DNA of 64,000 nt from Spongilla lacustris (taxonomy: Eukaryota; Porifera; Demospongiae; Spongillida; Spongillidae), in assembly GCA_949361645.1 (NCBI GenBank), contig OX442425.1, positions 1,847,671-1,911,670 on the forward strand, written 5' to 3'. Of the stretch, positions 1 through 10,924 are shown one piece after another. Position 1 is the stretch's first letter. Each line of letters begins with the position of its first letter. The position numbers were made by a program, and so were the translations under genes. Under the pieces are notes generated by a model. That model did no database searches. It worked only from the letters and a program-made list of their open reading frames with translations, and had not been told where the DNA came from.

Positions 1-383
1 CGTAAAATGAATCAATTTCATGGCTTATATGTGTACTGGACTATTCACATGCATGCATGGCACCAACAACATGCTATTAATGGTATTAGATGTACATGAA
101 CCTAGCCAGGGCAAATAACTGTTAGCTTGCCCATGTTGGGGCAAAGCTCCTTTTCAGGTCAGAACTTTAGGTATCCCTTGTGATCCTCTTGATGGAAGGG
201 TGTGGAGAGGGGAAGGAGGGACCCAGAGACTGACTCACAAAGTCTACATGGATACTGTGCTATTCAGGGGGAGTATCTGAATATTTTATGCAGACCTTGG
301 ATCTTCTGTACAATACACTATTGGTACGATGCTCAATAGCTGAGATTTGAAGAATCCTATGGCTATCTCAATCCCTCTACATT

Positions 384-384
<1 letters not shown>
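1..384. other. no gene seen
   Basis: No splice-bounded or conserved coding stretch is visible on either strand before the CA microsatellite. Confidence 0.5.

Positions 385-461
<77 letters not shown>
385..461. repeat. (CA)n microsatellite
   Basis: An uninterrupted CA dinucleotide run of about 38 units. Open frames through it encode only His-Thr repeats and are not genes. Confidence 0.95.
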
Positions 462-464
<3 letters not shown>

Positions 465-2534
465 ATCATATTCATGCTTTCAGTAACCTCAAGGTCAGAC
501 CTTACAATGCAGGCAGCTGCAAACCTTATGTCCAGACATGTCAACAAGCCATAAATGGAAGATATCTGGATTCATATAAGCACATTAATCAGAAATGGTT
601 TCTATTCTGAACTGGAATCAGACTTTAACCTTTTACATTTTTCTGACAAAATGGAAGCTCGAACAATAAAACGCACATACATAAATGTGTATTATCTTAC
701 CACTTTGATGTAATAAGCAAAAACTGTGTGTGCTCCACCCCCACCCCTTTTCTTCCCCTTCATCCTTATACCTGACCAAGCTCAATCCATGTATGTATGC
801 ACACACTACTAGTGTTAATTGGTCAGAACAGTAAAAAAATAGTAATAACAATGCTGGATGCACATAACACCATGCTTATTGAAGAAACGTAAGGAATGAT
901 ATTTCTTATTTATTTTTGCACATGGGTTTGACAGGGAATATAGAAATGCATGGAAGGAATAATCTAGTCAATGCCACAATCCTGAGCTGTAAATGCTTTG
1001 ACATTGTAAGGATTGAGGGGATTTTATGTACCATTGTATTGGAATGATTAACAGCATATCAGCAAAACTGAGCAAAAGGCCAGGTACGATATCAATACAT
1101 TTAATAACTTTGAAGTCAAAAACATTGCAATAGTATATGTGAATCAAGTAGTAATATGACTGACCCTATGAAATACAGTTACAGTAGGCCAGGTTCACTA
1201 TAACAAAATGCTAAAGATACCTGTTTTGACAGATTTATAACGAGTTACATCATGATCTTTTGAAACAAACTATACATTATGTTTAGTACTCATATATCCT
1301 ACATCTTACATGCATGCTATGCGAAAGGATGTCAATGAAGTATTCATATATAATTATACATGTATTATGATATTGCACAGCGGACTAGTACATGGGAACG
1401 TAAAGAAATCAGTACTCAGGATTAATATAATTAATACTTAGAATCTCGGTACATGCAACGCATCCATATAATTATGCGCGCGACTAGGATATATGGATCC
1501 AATTGTACTCTTCAATATACATATGCATGTTACATGTATAGTAATAAATCCGAACCCCGATCATATTTAATATACAGTCCCAAGGAAATACGTTCAGTTA
1601 TGCTATATGTAGGTAGACGTCTAGTAGATTGCAACCTGAGCCCGATTCATGTAGTGAGGCTAAAAAGAGATTTCCAGTAACCAAAGTATAAATTTGAACG
1701 TGCTTGTATCTTGCAATTGCTTTAAATTTTAATTATTTACAAGTAGCTTCAAGTAGCTTTGATATTGATATTAGTATAGCTTAGTTTGAACGTGGTGGGA
1801 TTGGTCACTACGTTTATCAAGTTTGTTAGATTAGTGCTTAGCCCAGGTTCTGATTATACCGCATCTCGAGTGTAAGTACTTATACTGGATGGGATACTAT
1901 TATTTAATTTTGACTTTGTATTCTGACTGAGCATAGTCACTTATATACTGTAGTGTAATATTGTACATGTATATCCGACTATCTTCAGTTTTTTACGCAT
2001 GCGCACACACGCCATGCACGTGATGGTAAATATTGTTCGTTTTAAGTCACCAAAGAATCTGAACGATGTTCAGGGTCCGGTGACCCAATTAAACACTACC
2101 CCTTCCAACGTTTGTCAAGGAGACGCCATTTCAATACGAAGATCTGAAACTGCTTCATACTGAGATACGACTGATCACTTGCCGGGTGAGATTAGAATTG
2201 CCCATACCTCTACTTCTCAGCTACAGCACTCAGTTTATACTATAGGTTGAACGAAAGCGTTTTTGCCAGTGAAATCTTATTTCGCTCTTGAAAAACAAAA
2301 AGCAGCCCGTGCAGCTGGAGTCATTTGGAAACCATGCACCGATACAGCCAATGGTGTAACTAGGCCCCAGAAGAAGACCGCCATTCCCAATGGACAGAGC
2401 TAGGTCAGTGAACCCTGCCGTACATTCGTTTGTAACATTGTACTTCAGACAAGAAAAAACAGAACGATAATTGAAGACAGCTGAGAAGTCGTGTAAGTTA
2501 AATTTGCTTTTGTGCATTTAGTATACTGTTAACA
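462..2534. other. AT-rich stretch without a supported gene
   Basis: Only short open frames of biased composition are present. None has recognisable domains or paired splice sites. The stretch ends at a possible first exon. Confidence 0.45.
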
Positions 2535-2577
2535 ATGAGTGTGGTTGGTAGAAGACATCCCACCGAAATTGTTAGAG
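2535..2577 (+). CDS. possible first coding exon, unrecognised
   Basis: An ATG in a good context (AACAATGA) opens 14 codons that end at a consensus 5' splice site, GAG|GTAAGT, in phase 1. The peptide begins MSVVGRRHPTEIV. No downstream exon was found in the next kilobases, so this is a splice-signal observation only. It may be a gene start whose remaining exons are lost or unrecognised, or chance. Confidence 0.18.
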
Positions 2578-3164
2578 GTAAGTTATATTGAAACTTATAA
2601 CATAATTCATAACTCTCCTGTGCGTGACCTCTTGTTTAGTAGTCGATTAATGACATGCAGCTTGCAAAAACAAGAAACAAGGCTACAGAATATTTGGTCA
2701 CAACATGCAGCAACTCGTAAGTTTGTGTTATACCATAGGTTGTCATCTATTCTGAATCACAGCAGCTTTCGGAACGACTCTCAAACAACACCGCATAATC
2801 CGCGCGCCTGGCAAAATCTTGTAAGAGGCGCACTCCACACGTTAGCAGCTCATTGGAAACGTCTACTGCGCCATATCTTTGGTCTTGCTAGTCGCTGCCT
2901 ACTTCGGATCGGATTCTCCAATGAAGTCCGAACATTTGACATTTATTTTTTTTTTTTCAAGTTCATTTTGTTGATGATAATTTTAAATATGCAACAAAAT
3001 CCTGGTGAAAGCGAGTCGAGTGAACGTAAACAGCGGCATGCATGCGTTTACTGATGCAAGTGTCCGGGCAAATGCAGTGTACATGAGCATCAGCGGAATA
3101 GAGAAAGCGGTTTGTGTTCATGCAATGTCCGGATAAGTACGATCTACCAATAATTACAACTGAT

Positions 3165-3211
3165 ATTCATCTTGTGGTTTCTATGCTCGCACAAGAAACC
3201 ACAAGATGAAT
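3165..3211. repeat. perfect 18-bp stem hairpin
   Basis: ATTCATCTTGTGGTTTCT at 3165-3182 is followed, after an 11-base loop, by its exact reverse complement at 3194-3211. The stem is too short for a usual animal pre-microRNA. It could be the end of a foldback element. Confidence 0.8.
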
Positions 3212-3477
3212 GCTAATGTTATACACATGTTACTCTTGTTATACACTGACGAATACGCACCATACTATAGTTATACACACTGTTATACTGATGTGTATTC
3301 TAGTGATATACAATTTGCAGCGTATATAGTATCCATGCACCCTGCGTGTTTAACTTGCGTACACGAGTGTATTGCGCGTGTATAACCAAAAAAATACATG
3401 CGTTATACAGTACTGTATAACTTCGATTTTCCACAGTGAGTGTTTGGTTGAACTTTTATGGTAAACGTGGAGGGGGG

Positions 3478-3640
3478 CTAGTTGCATGGGTGTAGCCCGA
3501 CGGTACCTTCGCATATTGGCGGAAGGTCGGGTATACCTGGATTTGTACCCATGCATGCATCTAATAGCGTATGTGGGCTGTAAGCCCACATACAGATGGG
3601 TAGATACCCAATACGCGAAGGTCGGGCTACGACCAACTAG
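3478..3640. mobile_element. short foldback (MITE-like) element
   Basis: Nested inverted repeats. Outer arms begin CTAGTTG and end CAACTAG. Next come GTAGCCCGAC / GTCGGGCTAC with imperfect extension through CTTCGC(A/G)TATTGG. An inner near-perfect palindrome (GTATGTGGGCT / AGCCCACATAC) lies at 3570-3594. There is no coding capacity. A target-site duplication is not evident. Confidence 0.55.
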
Positions 3641-3648
3641 GGGGGGGG

Positions 3649-5417
3649 ACAGCTGTGCCTAGGAAAAAATGTCCGGCATGGGGGGACAATAATGCCTAGA
3701 GGGGGCATTAATTCCTAGGCACTATCACGCGAAAATTGGTCCGGGCGAAAAGTGGTCCGGGCGGACCATTTTTGGCTGCCAAAATTGGTCCGACCCCGGA
3801 CCACTTTTGGTTGCCAAAAATGGTCCGGGTTGCCAAAAGTGGTCCGGGTATATCAGCGTGCAGGAAACCGTTCCTTGCCTTCAGGCGTTTGTGCAGGACC
3901 CATTTCTATATGCAGCCGCATAAGTGTATACATACTCATACCGGTATATACATATACTCATACCGGTATATGCATGGCAAATATGCTGTACTGCTGATAA
4001 TACATGCAGGTTCCAGCGATATGGTAAAGATATTAAAAGAAACACATGCAACAGCATCCACTAGACATATAGCTATAGGGCTCATGCAAATCAGAGGATA
4101 AAGTTAAATTATATAGACTCCATGCATGTGCTTATATCCTATATAGGAACAGCTCTTAGCACTACTCTATTCATTAAACCTTCTACACCTATGGAGGTCT
4201 GACCTGGTGCTTGTTCATTGCCAGAGAAGATGAGGATGAATTCAATGCTAGCCATGGTATAACATGCATCACCTGTGGCTCTTATGATGCATAACATTAT
4301 AAGACAAAATGATTTATTTTCAGCAAGGTTTGTGATTATGCAGTGATTATAGGAATCTCTTTGGACTACATGTAAGTTCCAAGGTAATTAAAGCTCCACA
4401 CAAAGATGCTTTTGGAGGAAATTTTTTCATTGTGAATCAGGATCTGTATAATAACTTTGAAGGTCTATTTGCATATTAACAGTGCATGCACGCGTACTGT
4501 TTAAAGCCGATGAATGTAGTTCATTGCAAATTCTTATGCCTGCATCTGCCGATGCATGCATGCAGTGTACAAAACAACATGTTGAGAAGAATGATGCTAT
4601 TTATAAGCTACAAACCTTTTGGTATAACGTTGGACTCAAGAACACCAACGGAAGTCACTCCTATAGCAACGGCAAGGAATAAAGCCTACTGTTCTCATTT
4701 TTCGATAATCAGTTGTACTTGCTGTGCGCTTGCATGGATCATATAGGAATACTGTGCCATCATGAAATCAGGGTCTATTTGATTTACAATCCACCAAAAA
4801 CACGCCTTCAACCCTCAACAAGTTCATGATATGTTGAAACTATTTTTTTTAAACGTAACTTGAATTGGCACGCTTTCATGTATGTGTACTTTTAATTACA
4901 ATCGTTAATTTATCAGTTCATGTTCACCACAATTAATAATTATATGACGGAAGACCATCCTGAAAGTGCTACATGTAGCAAAGGCTGATAAAATTTGTGC
5001 AGGACATGATTCATTAACATACAAGTTGTGTTGACTATTCAGTCATACATGAATCTCACAAGTTAAAATCAGCAGCAGGACAAAATCATGTTATATACAT
5101 GTACACGTACCGTACCGGCGCTTATGTTTACTGCACACACTTATTACCTCGAATCATATTTAATTACACACCATATGTACGAACTTAACAGTGCAAGGAC
5201 TGGTTTCATTCAAGTTTATAAAACCCAGTTTTGGCAACCCGGACCATTTTTGGCAACCAAAAGTGGTCCGGGGTCGGACCAATTTTGGCAGCCAAAAGTG
5301 GTCCGCCCGGACCACTTTTTGCCCGGACCAATTTTCGCGTGACAGCACCAGTGTCCGGGGGGACAGTCGTGCCTAGGCATGAATGTCCGGGGGGACACTT
5401 TTTCCAGGGGGACAGCC
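3649..5417. repeat. 1.8-kb structure bounded by ~200-bp inverted repeats
   Basis: The sequence at about 3649-3848 recurs in reverse complement at about 5224-5417. The best-matching ~115 bp run from TCACGCGAAAATTGGTCC to GGTCCGGGTTGCCAAAA. Each arm is built of near-palindromic blocks, GGACCA(C/T)TTTTGG and CCAAAA(A/T)TGGTCC, plus GGGGGACA and GCCTAGG(C/A) motifs. The roughly 1.37 kb between the arms has no recognisable gene. It could be a non-autonomous DNA transposon with structured ends, or two independent insertions in opposite orientation. Confidence 0.65.
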
Positions 5418-6078
5418 ATGCCTCCGACAGCGGATAGTCAATTTCAGCACTCTCGCGTGCTTATGCATGTACCTTTTGTCAACGACAGGTGAGCTTTATT
5501 ATGCTTTCTCTGTTTAAAGAGGTCATTTCTCAAGCTAGGAGGAGTTTTATTTTATCTTCATAACTAGATATACTTCGTGCATGTACCTGTTTACAAGCCA
5601 TCCTAAGTGTTAAATCGTAATCCTGATTGTCCAGTGATGAATGCTCCAGGTGGGATTTTTTTCGTTTTTCGAAAATAGTACTTGGTATTCTAAAAACTCT
5701 CCTGCAAACAGCGCTGATTGTTACGAGCTCCTCATACAAAGCGTGGTTATTTTAAGGTCAATACGTTATAGAACGCATACGCTTTACATTGGCGATGAGA
5801 AATGTTTGGCACAAATCAGTAGTACCACTCTTTGACGACTTCTGCCTCGATTTACCCTCTAGAAAGGTGTGATCACGGAGTGCGCAATGGCTCACGTAAT
5901 GCGCTTCCGCCATCTCTAAACTATCTATGGATCAGTGTTCAACATTATTAATTTTCATCGGCACGTGCGCACTAGATCGATACATAGCCTTATTTGGTAG
6001 TATTCCGGTGTTATTTATAGAAAAATGCTGGTAGTTTAATCGTATTCATGACATTCCACATAAGGGAGAATAACAACA
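5418..6078. other. 5' flank of the 6079 gene
   Basis: No coding signal is seen. The last ~200 bases presumably hold the promoter and 5' UTR of the following plus-strand gene, but no convincing TATA box was identified. Confidence 0.35.
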
Positions 6079-6795
6079 ATGGCTGAAGTGGACATGGCTG
6101 ACTGTCTCCGTAGAACCGATTCGTATGACAGCAGAAAGAAAATGTTCACTCATTCTGATGATTTGAAGGGACGCTCAGAAGTAAGTTGTATTGCCACAGA
6201 AGAGTGTTTATCCGAATCGACCACGATAAAAACGACACTGAGAGAGGCAAATGCTGCACTGAGTGAGGCAAATGCTGCACTGAGTGAGGCAAATGCTATG
6301 CTCACAGCAGAACTCAACGCGGCTTATTCGCTAGCACGATTAGCATTCACTTTTCGGCAAATTACGTGCTCCTATGTCTTAAACAGACCCCTTCGTCACG
6401 TACGCTACATGACGCTAGATTTGCTTGAACACTATGTACATGATAACGACCTGTATAAAAGTACGCTTGCTTCTGACCGGTGGAAGAAGATGTGCCATTT
6501 TTTGAATTGGAATGAGAACTGGGATACAGATGATGAAATACCTCGGGTTGTTCAATACATTGACGATAAAGCCAGTGATGCAGCTGTACCTCTAGTATAC
6601 AGCATCGATCTTGATGATGTACGTAAGTGTTTGAAAGAGACTCGTGACCAGTTGAAGCAGCTACCATTGGACAATCCTAATATGTTATTGGATAAACTGA
6701 ATCAGATCATGTATCCTCTTGAGCAGCTGAAGGTACTGCCTAGTGATGAGTGTCCTGGTATTTTGTTGGATAAGTTTAAGCAGATCATGGACTAG
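6079..6795 (+). CDS. hypothetical 238-aa protein, single exon
   Basis: An intronless frame of 238 codons starts at an ATG in strong context (AACAATGG). It is the longest complex, non-repetitive plus-strand frame in the first 30 kb. Residues ~55-78 hold three tandem seven-residue units (REANAAL, SEANAAL, SEANAML) encoded by a 21-bp DNA repeat and likely to form a short coiled coil. The C-terminal half is acidic and Leu-rich, with the near-repeated tail pattern LLDKLNQIM / LLDKFKQIM. No signal peptide, membrane helix or known domain was recognised. A TATA-like dispersed module lies just downstream. It could be a genuine lineage-specific gene or a retrocopy. The function is unknown. Confidence 0.5.
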   Translation: MAEVDMADCLRRTDSYDSRKKMFTHSDDLKGRSEVSCIATEECLSESTTIKTTLREANAALSEANAALSEANAMLTAELNAAYSLARLAFTFRQITCSYVLNRPLRHVRYMTLDLLEHYVHDNDLYKSTLASDRWKKMCHFLNWNENWDTDDEIPRVVQYIDDKASDAAVPLVYSIDLDDVRKCLKETRDQLKQLPLDNPNMLLDKLNQIMYPLEQLKVLPSDECPGILLDKFKQIMD

Positions 6796-6911
6796 TTTAT
6801 AGTGTATTGCTGTACGATCCGTGTATATTTCGAGTTCGGTGTTACCTAGGGCAAGGTTGTTACGGTGGCCCTGGAAGTCGCGCGACCAAACGTTGTACGA
6901 CACGCGATTTT

Positions 6912-7062
6912 GCGTTTAAAGAAGGAGTTGCCGTATAGAAAGCGCATGCCTTGCTGCAAGCGGTCAGCCGGCCGTGCGGCCATATTGAGAGTCTGTCAAG
7001 CGTTGTGAAACAAGGGGTGTCTATAAACCTCTAGAACTGCTTTAAACCAATACTTACTAGAA
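6912..7062 (+). promoter_or_regulatory. dispersed TATA-like module, copy 1
   Basis: TTTAAAGAAGGAG, then CGTATAGAAAGCGC, GGTCAGCCGGCC, a GCGTTGTGAAACA block and GTGTCTATAAACCTCT occur in this order. The same order is seen in reverse complement at 31963-32095, and a diverged version lies at 29183-29312. In the other copies the second block is a real TATA box (TATAAAA). It may be the promoter end of a retroelement or a repeated gene promoter. Confidence 0.4.
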
Positions 7063-7749
7063 ACTCTTCCACGCTTGCACATGATCGAATAACTACAAGT
7101 CCCAATTATTGAGTTATAATTGAATTAGGACTGACTCTTCAAGTCACGTTTTCCTCCGAGCAAAGGAAGCAAACCTTTCAAGACAAGCTCGATGTAGCAA
7201 AGTGGGTACTCTTGCCTCACAGTCCGGGACACTTTAAATACAGCTTCTACATGTAGCTGTGCAAATGTTGCATGGGCTTATGCTCAGTTTTGGGAGGTTT
7301 TTGGTATGAGTGAGGGCACATGTAAATGTCAATACATAAACCCATACATGATTGTACTTCTTTATAGTCTTGCAATCGACGTACATATAGATGAAAAAGA
7401 CTATCTCTGCTACAAATAGGAATGCCTTCAGTACACTTCTTCCACCTGCATGGGTGATTTAAATATTTTCATGGTTCCACCTCTGCCGAATTTATATTAT
7501 AATTATAATATTATTATTATTATTAAATTAAACCCAATTTCAATGCTTATATAAATCTAGCACATCAATTTGGCCCTATATAAGCTGCCTTCGAGTGTAA
7601 AAGTAAATAGCCCACCTCTGGCACTGTACAGAGGAATAGCCATTGTGTAAATCTCCCTGTGTCCCTGCATTAAAAATATATGTAGGCCCCTTTTGGTGCC
7701 TAAGGGTGGGGGCCATTTAAGTTAGGCAGTGGGCCAAGTAGTGATTAAT
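7063..7749. other. intergenic, no gene seen
   Basis: AT-rich, with an ATT/TTA-rich patch near 7500. No conserved coding stretch is seen until the retroelement tail begins. Confidence 0.45.
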
Positions 7750-9260
7750 TATCAAAGGCAGCTGTATTGCCTGCTGCCCTTAGTCAACAGAAGGTCAGCA
7801 GGATGGGTGTGGCTATGATCAGCTGTGAGGTCATTGCCAGCTTCCACTTGGATGCCAAGATGGGCCCAGTGGCATGTTTCAGCCAGAACACCATGAAGGG
7901 TGTTGTGTCGTGCCATAATATCACCCCCACGCTTATAAGTGATGGCATGATGTCCAAGGGGGTCAAGGGTATTGTCAGGGCAAAGTGCACACTGGGATCC
8001 CTGGGATGTGTTCATACCAAGCCATCACTTTATGGCAACTTGAGTGCATCTAGATGTAGACCCAGCCCCTGTGATGGTAGAACAGACAGCCAGGAGGATG
8101 CATGTGGTGAGGAAACTGAAAGCAATCATGCTCTGTCAGCAGTGGAGGAGGTTTCCAATAGCAGATTGAACATGCAAGTTTCCATTGTGCTGGATAGCTC
8201 TTTTTGGTAGACCAGAGACGCTGAGAAAAGGGAGTAAATTTATGGTGCCTTATCAGCCAGGTGGAACAGCTGAATTAAAATCTACAACTGCAGAGATTTG
8301 TCTCTGAACCAAACCCAGCTGAGCAAATGGAGGCTATATATGCTGCAGGTGTGTTGGAATAGTGAGCGAAGACCCAACCCTCCCTTACTAAGGCCTAGAA
8401 TTGCCTGTCTCCACAGAAGACCTTGGAGGAAAGCCAAGACATTTATCACAGAAGACCTTGGACCTGCAAGAGCACCATCATCCATGTACCAGGCATGGAA
8501 ATTGAGACCAGCACAATCATCTCTGGTTGAAATTGCTTACACTGGCCATGATGTTTAAGACCAAAGAGAGCAACAATGGGCCCAGGGGATCACCCTACTG
8601 AACGCCCAGCTCTGATGTAAGGCTGCCCAAGGGATGCCATGTAGAGGAATGGGTGATAACCATAACAACAGTTAGCCCAAGGGAGCAGCTCTGGGAAGTG
8701 CACAGCACACTCAGTTAAGACTGCTTGGCGAGACACCATATTAAATGCATTTTTCAGGTCGACCTTTAAAACAACAAAAAGTCATCTTCCAACCAATGTT
8801 GCTCAATATACAGTCTCTTAATCCGTGAACTATTTTTTCTGCACCAAAGGGGCATGCTACTCCATACTTAATTAAAGGGTTTAAAACAACTGCTCAGCCT
8901 TTACCTTGACTGAAGCACAGAGACATTTACCAACCAACTGGTGCAGAGCTTCTCCTACTGCTATGGGCCGGACATCAAAAGCGCACCTTGGTTTTGACTT
9001 ATTCAAGGCTGTAAGGTTGCCCCTGCCAAATATGCAGAGGTGCCTTTCCTGCAGCCAGAAGATTGATAACAACCCTGAGTGGGTGCAAAATGGGGGTCTG
9101 CAAAGGCACTTCTGCTGCATTTATAAGGTGTTGTATACTGAGCCTAGAAGGCCCAGCAGCAGTTAGCTTAGGGAATGAATGCAAGATTGCCATGAGATTG
9201 ATCTCTGATGGGATTGAGGTTGATGAATCAGATTGGATTGGAACAACAAGGTTAGGTCAC
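7750..9260 (-). mobile_element. decayed non-LTR-type retroelement, copy 1
   Basis: Reading the minus strand from 9260 down gives pieces of a reverse transcriptase protein in shifting frames. First comes FPKLTAAGPSRLSIQHL (about 9180-9100), then NLTALNKSKPRC and DVRPIAVGEALHQLVGKCLC (about 9020-8900), then a patch with a GGLGLRSL motif (about 8400), and finally a Cys/His segment with LDPLGHHAITYKRGGD and DLTADHSHTHPADLL (about 7960-7770). That order matches a retroelement family common in cnidarian, lancelet and sponge genomes. Stops and frameshifts interrupt every segment, so it is dead. The family name was not determined. Confidence 0.75.
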
Positions 9261-9795
9261 ACCACATAACAAAGCACAGCATACCTATGATGTCACTGCA
9301 TTGCACTGATTCATAAATTATTCCTGCAGTTTCTATCACAAGCTGCCCGTGCAACTAATTGATTTTAAAAGGCATGTCAATTAGTAGTAATCTTTTTAGC
9401 TCCGCAAATAGCTGTGTTGATAAAGTGATAACTTATTAGTATGAGCAGAGCAATAGCAATCTTACGCAAAGTAGCCTTATGGAAGGAAATATGCATGATA
9501 CTGATCCTTTGAAGTGGTACCTGCAGTTTCAATGTATGGATGTATATATTCCACATGGTGCAATATGGCCAACCTATCATAATCTCATTGTATGGATGCT
9601 TGGTGACTTTTTGTTATTTTAAAATTCCTTTTGTGAAGAAAACTGAGCCAACGCTGATAAACATACAGTGTTTCAAAAAATAAGAAACAGACATGCTCTC
9701 TTCACTTTGTTGTGCAAACGACAGTGTCTTAACATTCGTGGAAAGCTTATTGTCTTGTTATCATGTTTAACTGATGTAAGCACAGTACAACTTAC
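9261..9795. other. spacer, no firm gene
   Basis: A minus-strand open stretch at about 9480-9560 ends at a GT-type donor (TTGC|GTAAGA). It could be another exon of the gene fragment at 9796-10477, but no acceptor with a matching phase was found. Confidence 0.25.
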
Positions 9796-10477
9796 CTCAC
9801 TACCAATCCACTGGCCATTGCGTATCGCAATTAGATCTGTCTCGGTCACTCTCCACAGTGACCCTTTAAATTTCAGCTCTAGAACTGACACAACTTTCTA
9901 ACATTACAACATTAAAAGTACCATCAGTACATACATACCTTCTGCTGCTTTCATACAAGGTCATCACTTGAGTCATCCCCTGATGTCACACCTAAATTGA
10001 AAATTCCAACAACCAAAGTACTAAAATCTAGTTCGTGGAAATATACACAGGCAAACATGTATAGTATTTTATCACACAAAGAATAAATATTATAGACAAA
10101 AAATATTAATCTGCAATAGCATGTGCTAAATTGTACGTATATGCACAGCTATGCAGAAATGCATTCAAAGTTCTTGAAGTCCCTTCATAGTTGTTATTAG
10201 CAACTGGTATGGATACAGCTGAAATGCACCTTGAAAATACATATGTAATTATAAGCAGCTGGATGCACAACTTACTTTGTCTTTGGTTGCTTTGGAATTG
10301 CATTTTTAAATGTGAACCCATATACGTAGGGTCTTTATACATACCTTTAAAATACTGATTCAATAGCCCTTCATCCATATGAAGAGGACATTGCTTCATG
10401 TAATCCAATACATATACATCCCCTGATGCATCAATCAGAATAGTGCATCGTGTTATGAACCTTCTGAGGTATTCAAA
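9796..10477 (-). CDS. possible three-exon gene fragment, unrecognised
   Basis: Three minus-strand exons can be chained with canonical splice sites and agreeing phases. Exon a is 10477-10276 (acceptor TTTTAG, donor GTAAGT, phase 1). Exon b is 9991-9957 (acceptor TTTAG, donor GTATGA, phase 0). Exon c is 9897-9796 (acceptor GTTAG, donor GTAAGT, phase 0). The product begins FEYLRRFITRCTILIDASGD and continues through VVSVLELKFKGSLWRVTETD. Neither end is closed and no domain was recognised. Phase agreement over three exons is the main support. It lies between two dead retroelements and may itself be a transposon-derived gene. Confidence 0.33.
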
Positions 10478-10545
10478 CTAAAAATGGCATTGGGTAGCTG
10501 TGTGATGAATTAAGTACTTCACTAATACTTACAGTCAGGGTCATT

Positions 10546-10908
10546 ATGAAACTAACTAAAACAAGTTTGGTCTCACGCCGGCTGCTTGGTTCAACTCATA
10601 TTGTTGGAGTGGGTACCACAGCAGGGTCAGCTGCCCTCTCAGTAGAAGGAAAGAAACACGCCAACAATGACAAAAAGTGCACAGAGTTCAACTGGGTATG
10701 TGTCTCAATGGCTGTGGAGGTATGCGTCCCAAAGGATGTGGAGGTATATGGAGCTTGGGGTGCGGAGGCTCAACACACCTTTTCGCGTTTGGCCATGCAC
10801 AAGACTTGCTGTAGATTGGAAGCACTATCCAGCATATATACTAGAATAAACTTGACACTGGTCAGAGCCAATGCAAGGGCCCTGCTAAGCAGAGTTAGCC
10901 TAGGTTAA
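10546..10908 (+). mobile_element. retroelement C-terminal relic
   Basis: The plus-strand frame contains VEVYGAWGAEAQHTFSRLA followed by INLTLVRANARALLSR. This C-terminal signature recurs at 48.5, 48.9, 49.2 and 57.4 kb. It belongs to the element family represented by the reverse transcriptase relics at 7.75-9.26 and 10.9-12.5 kb. Here it has opposite orientation to its neighbour and is therefore a separate insertion. Confidence 0.6.
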
Positions 10909-10924
10909 CAGTAAAGTCTAGGGA

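Noticed and set aside
2230..2517. 95-codon minus-strand frame upstream of the possible first exon
   Set aside because: Composition is not implausible, but there is no supporting motif, splice structure or homology that I recognise.
2539..3054. 171-codon plus frame
   Set aside because: It overlaps a possible exon with a GTAAGT donor in another frame, has low-complexity Phe runs and no domain.
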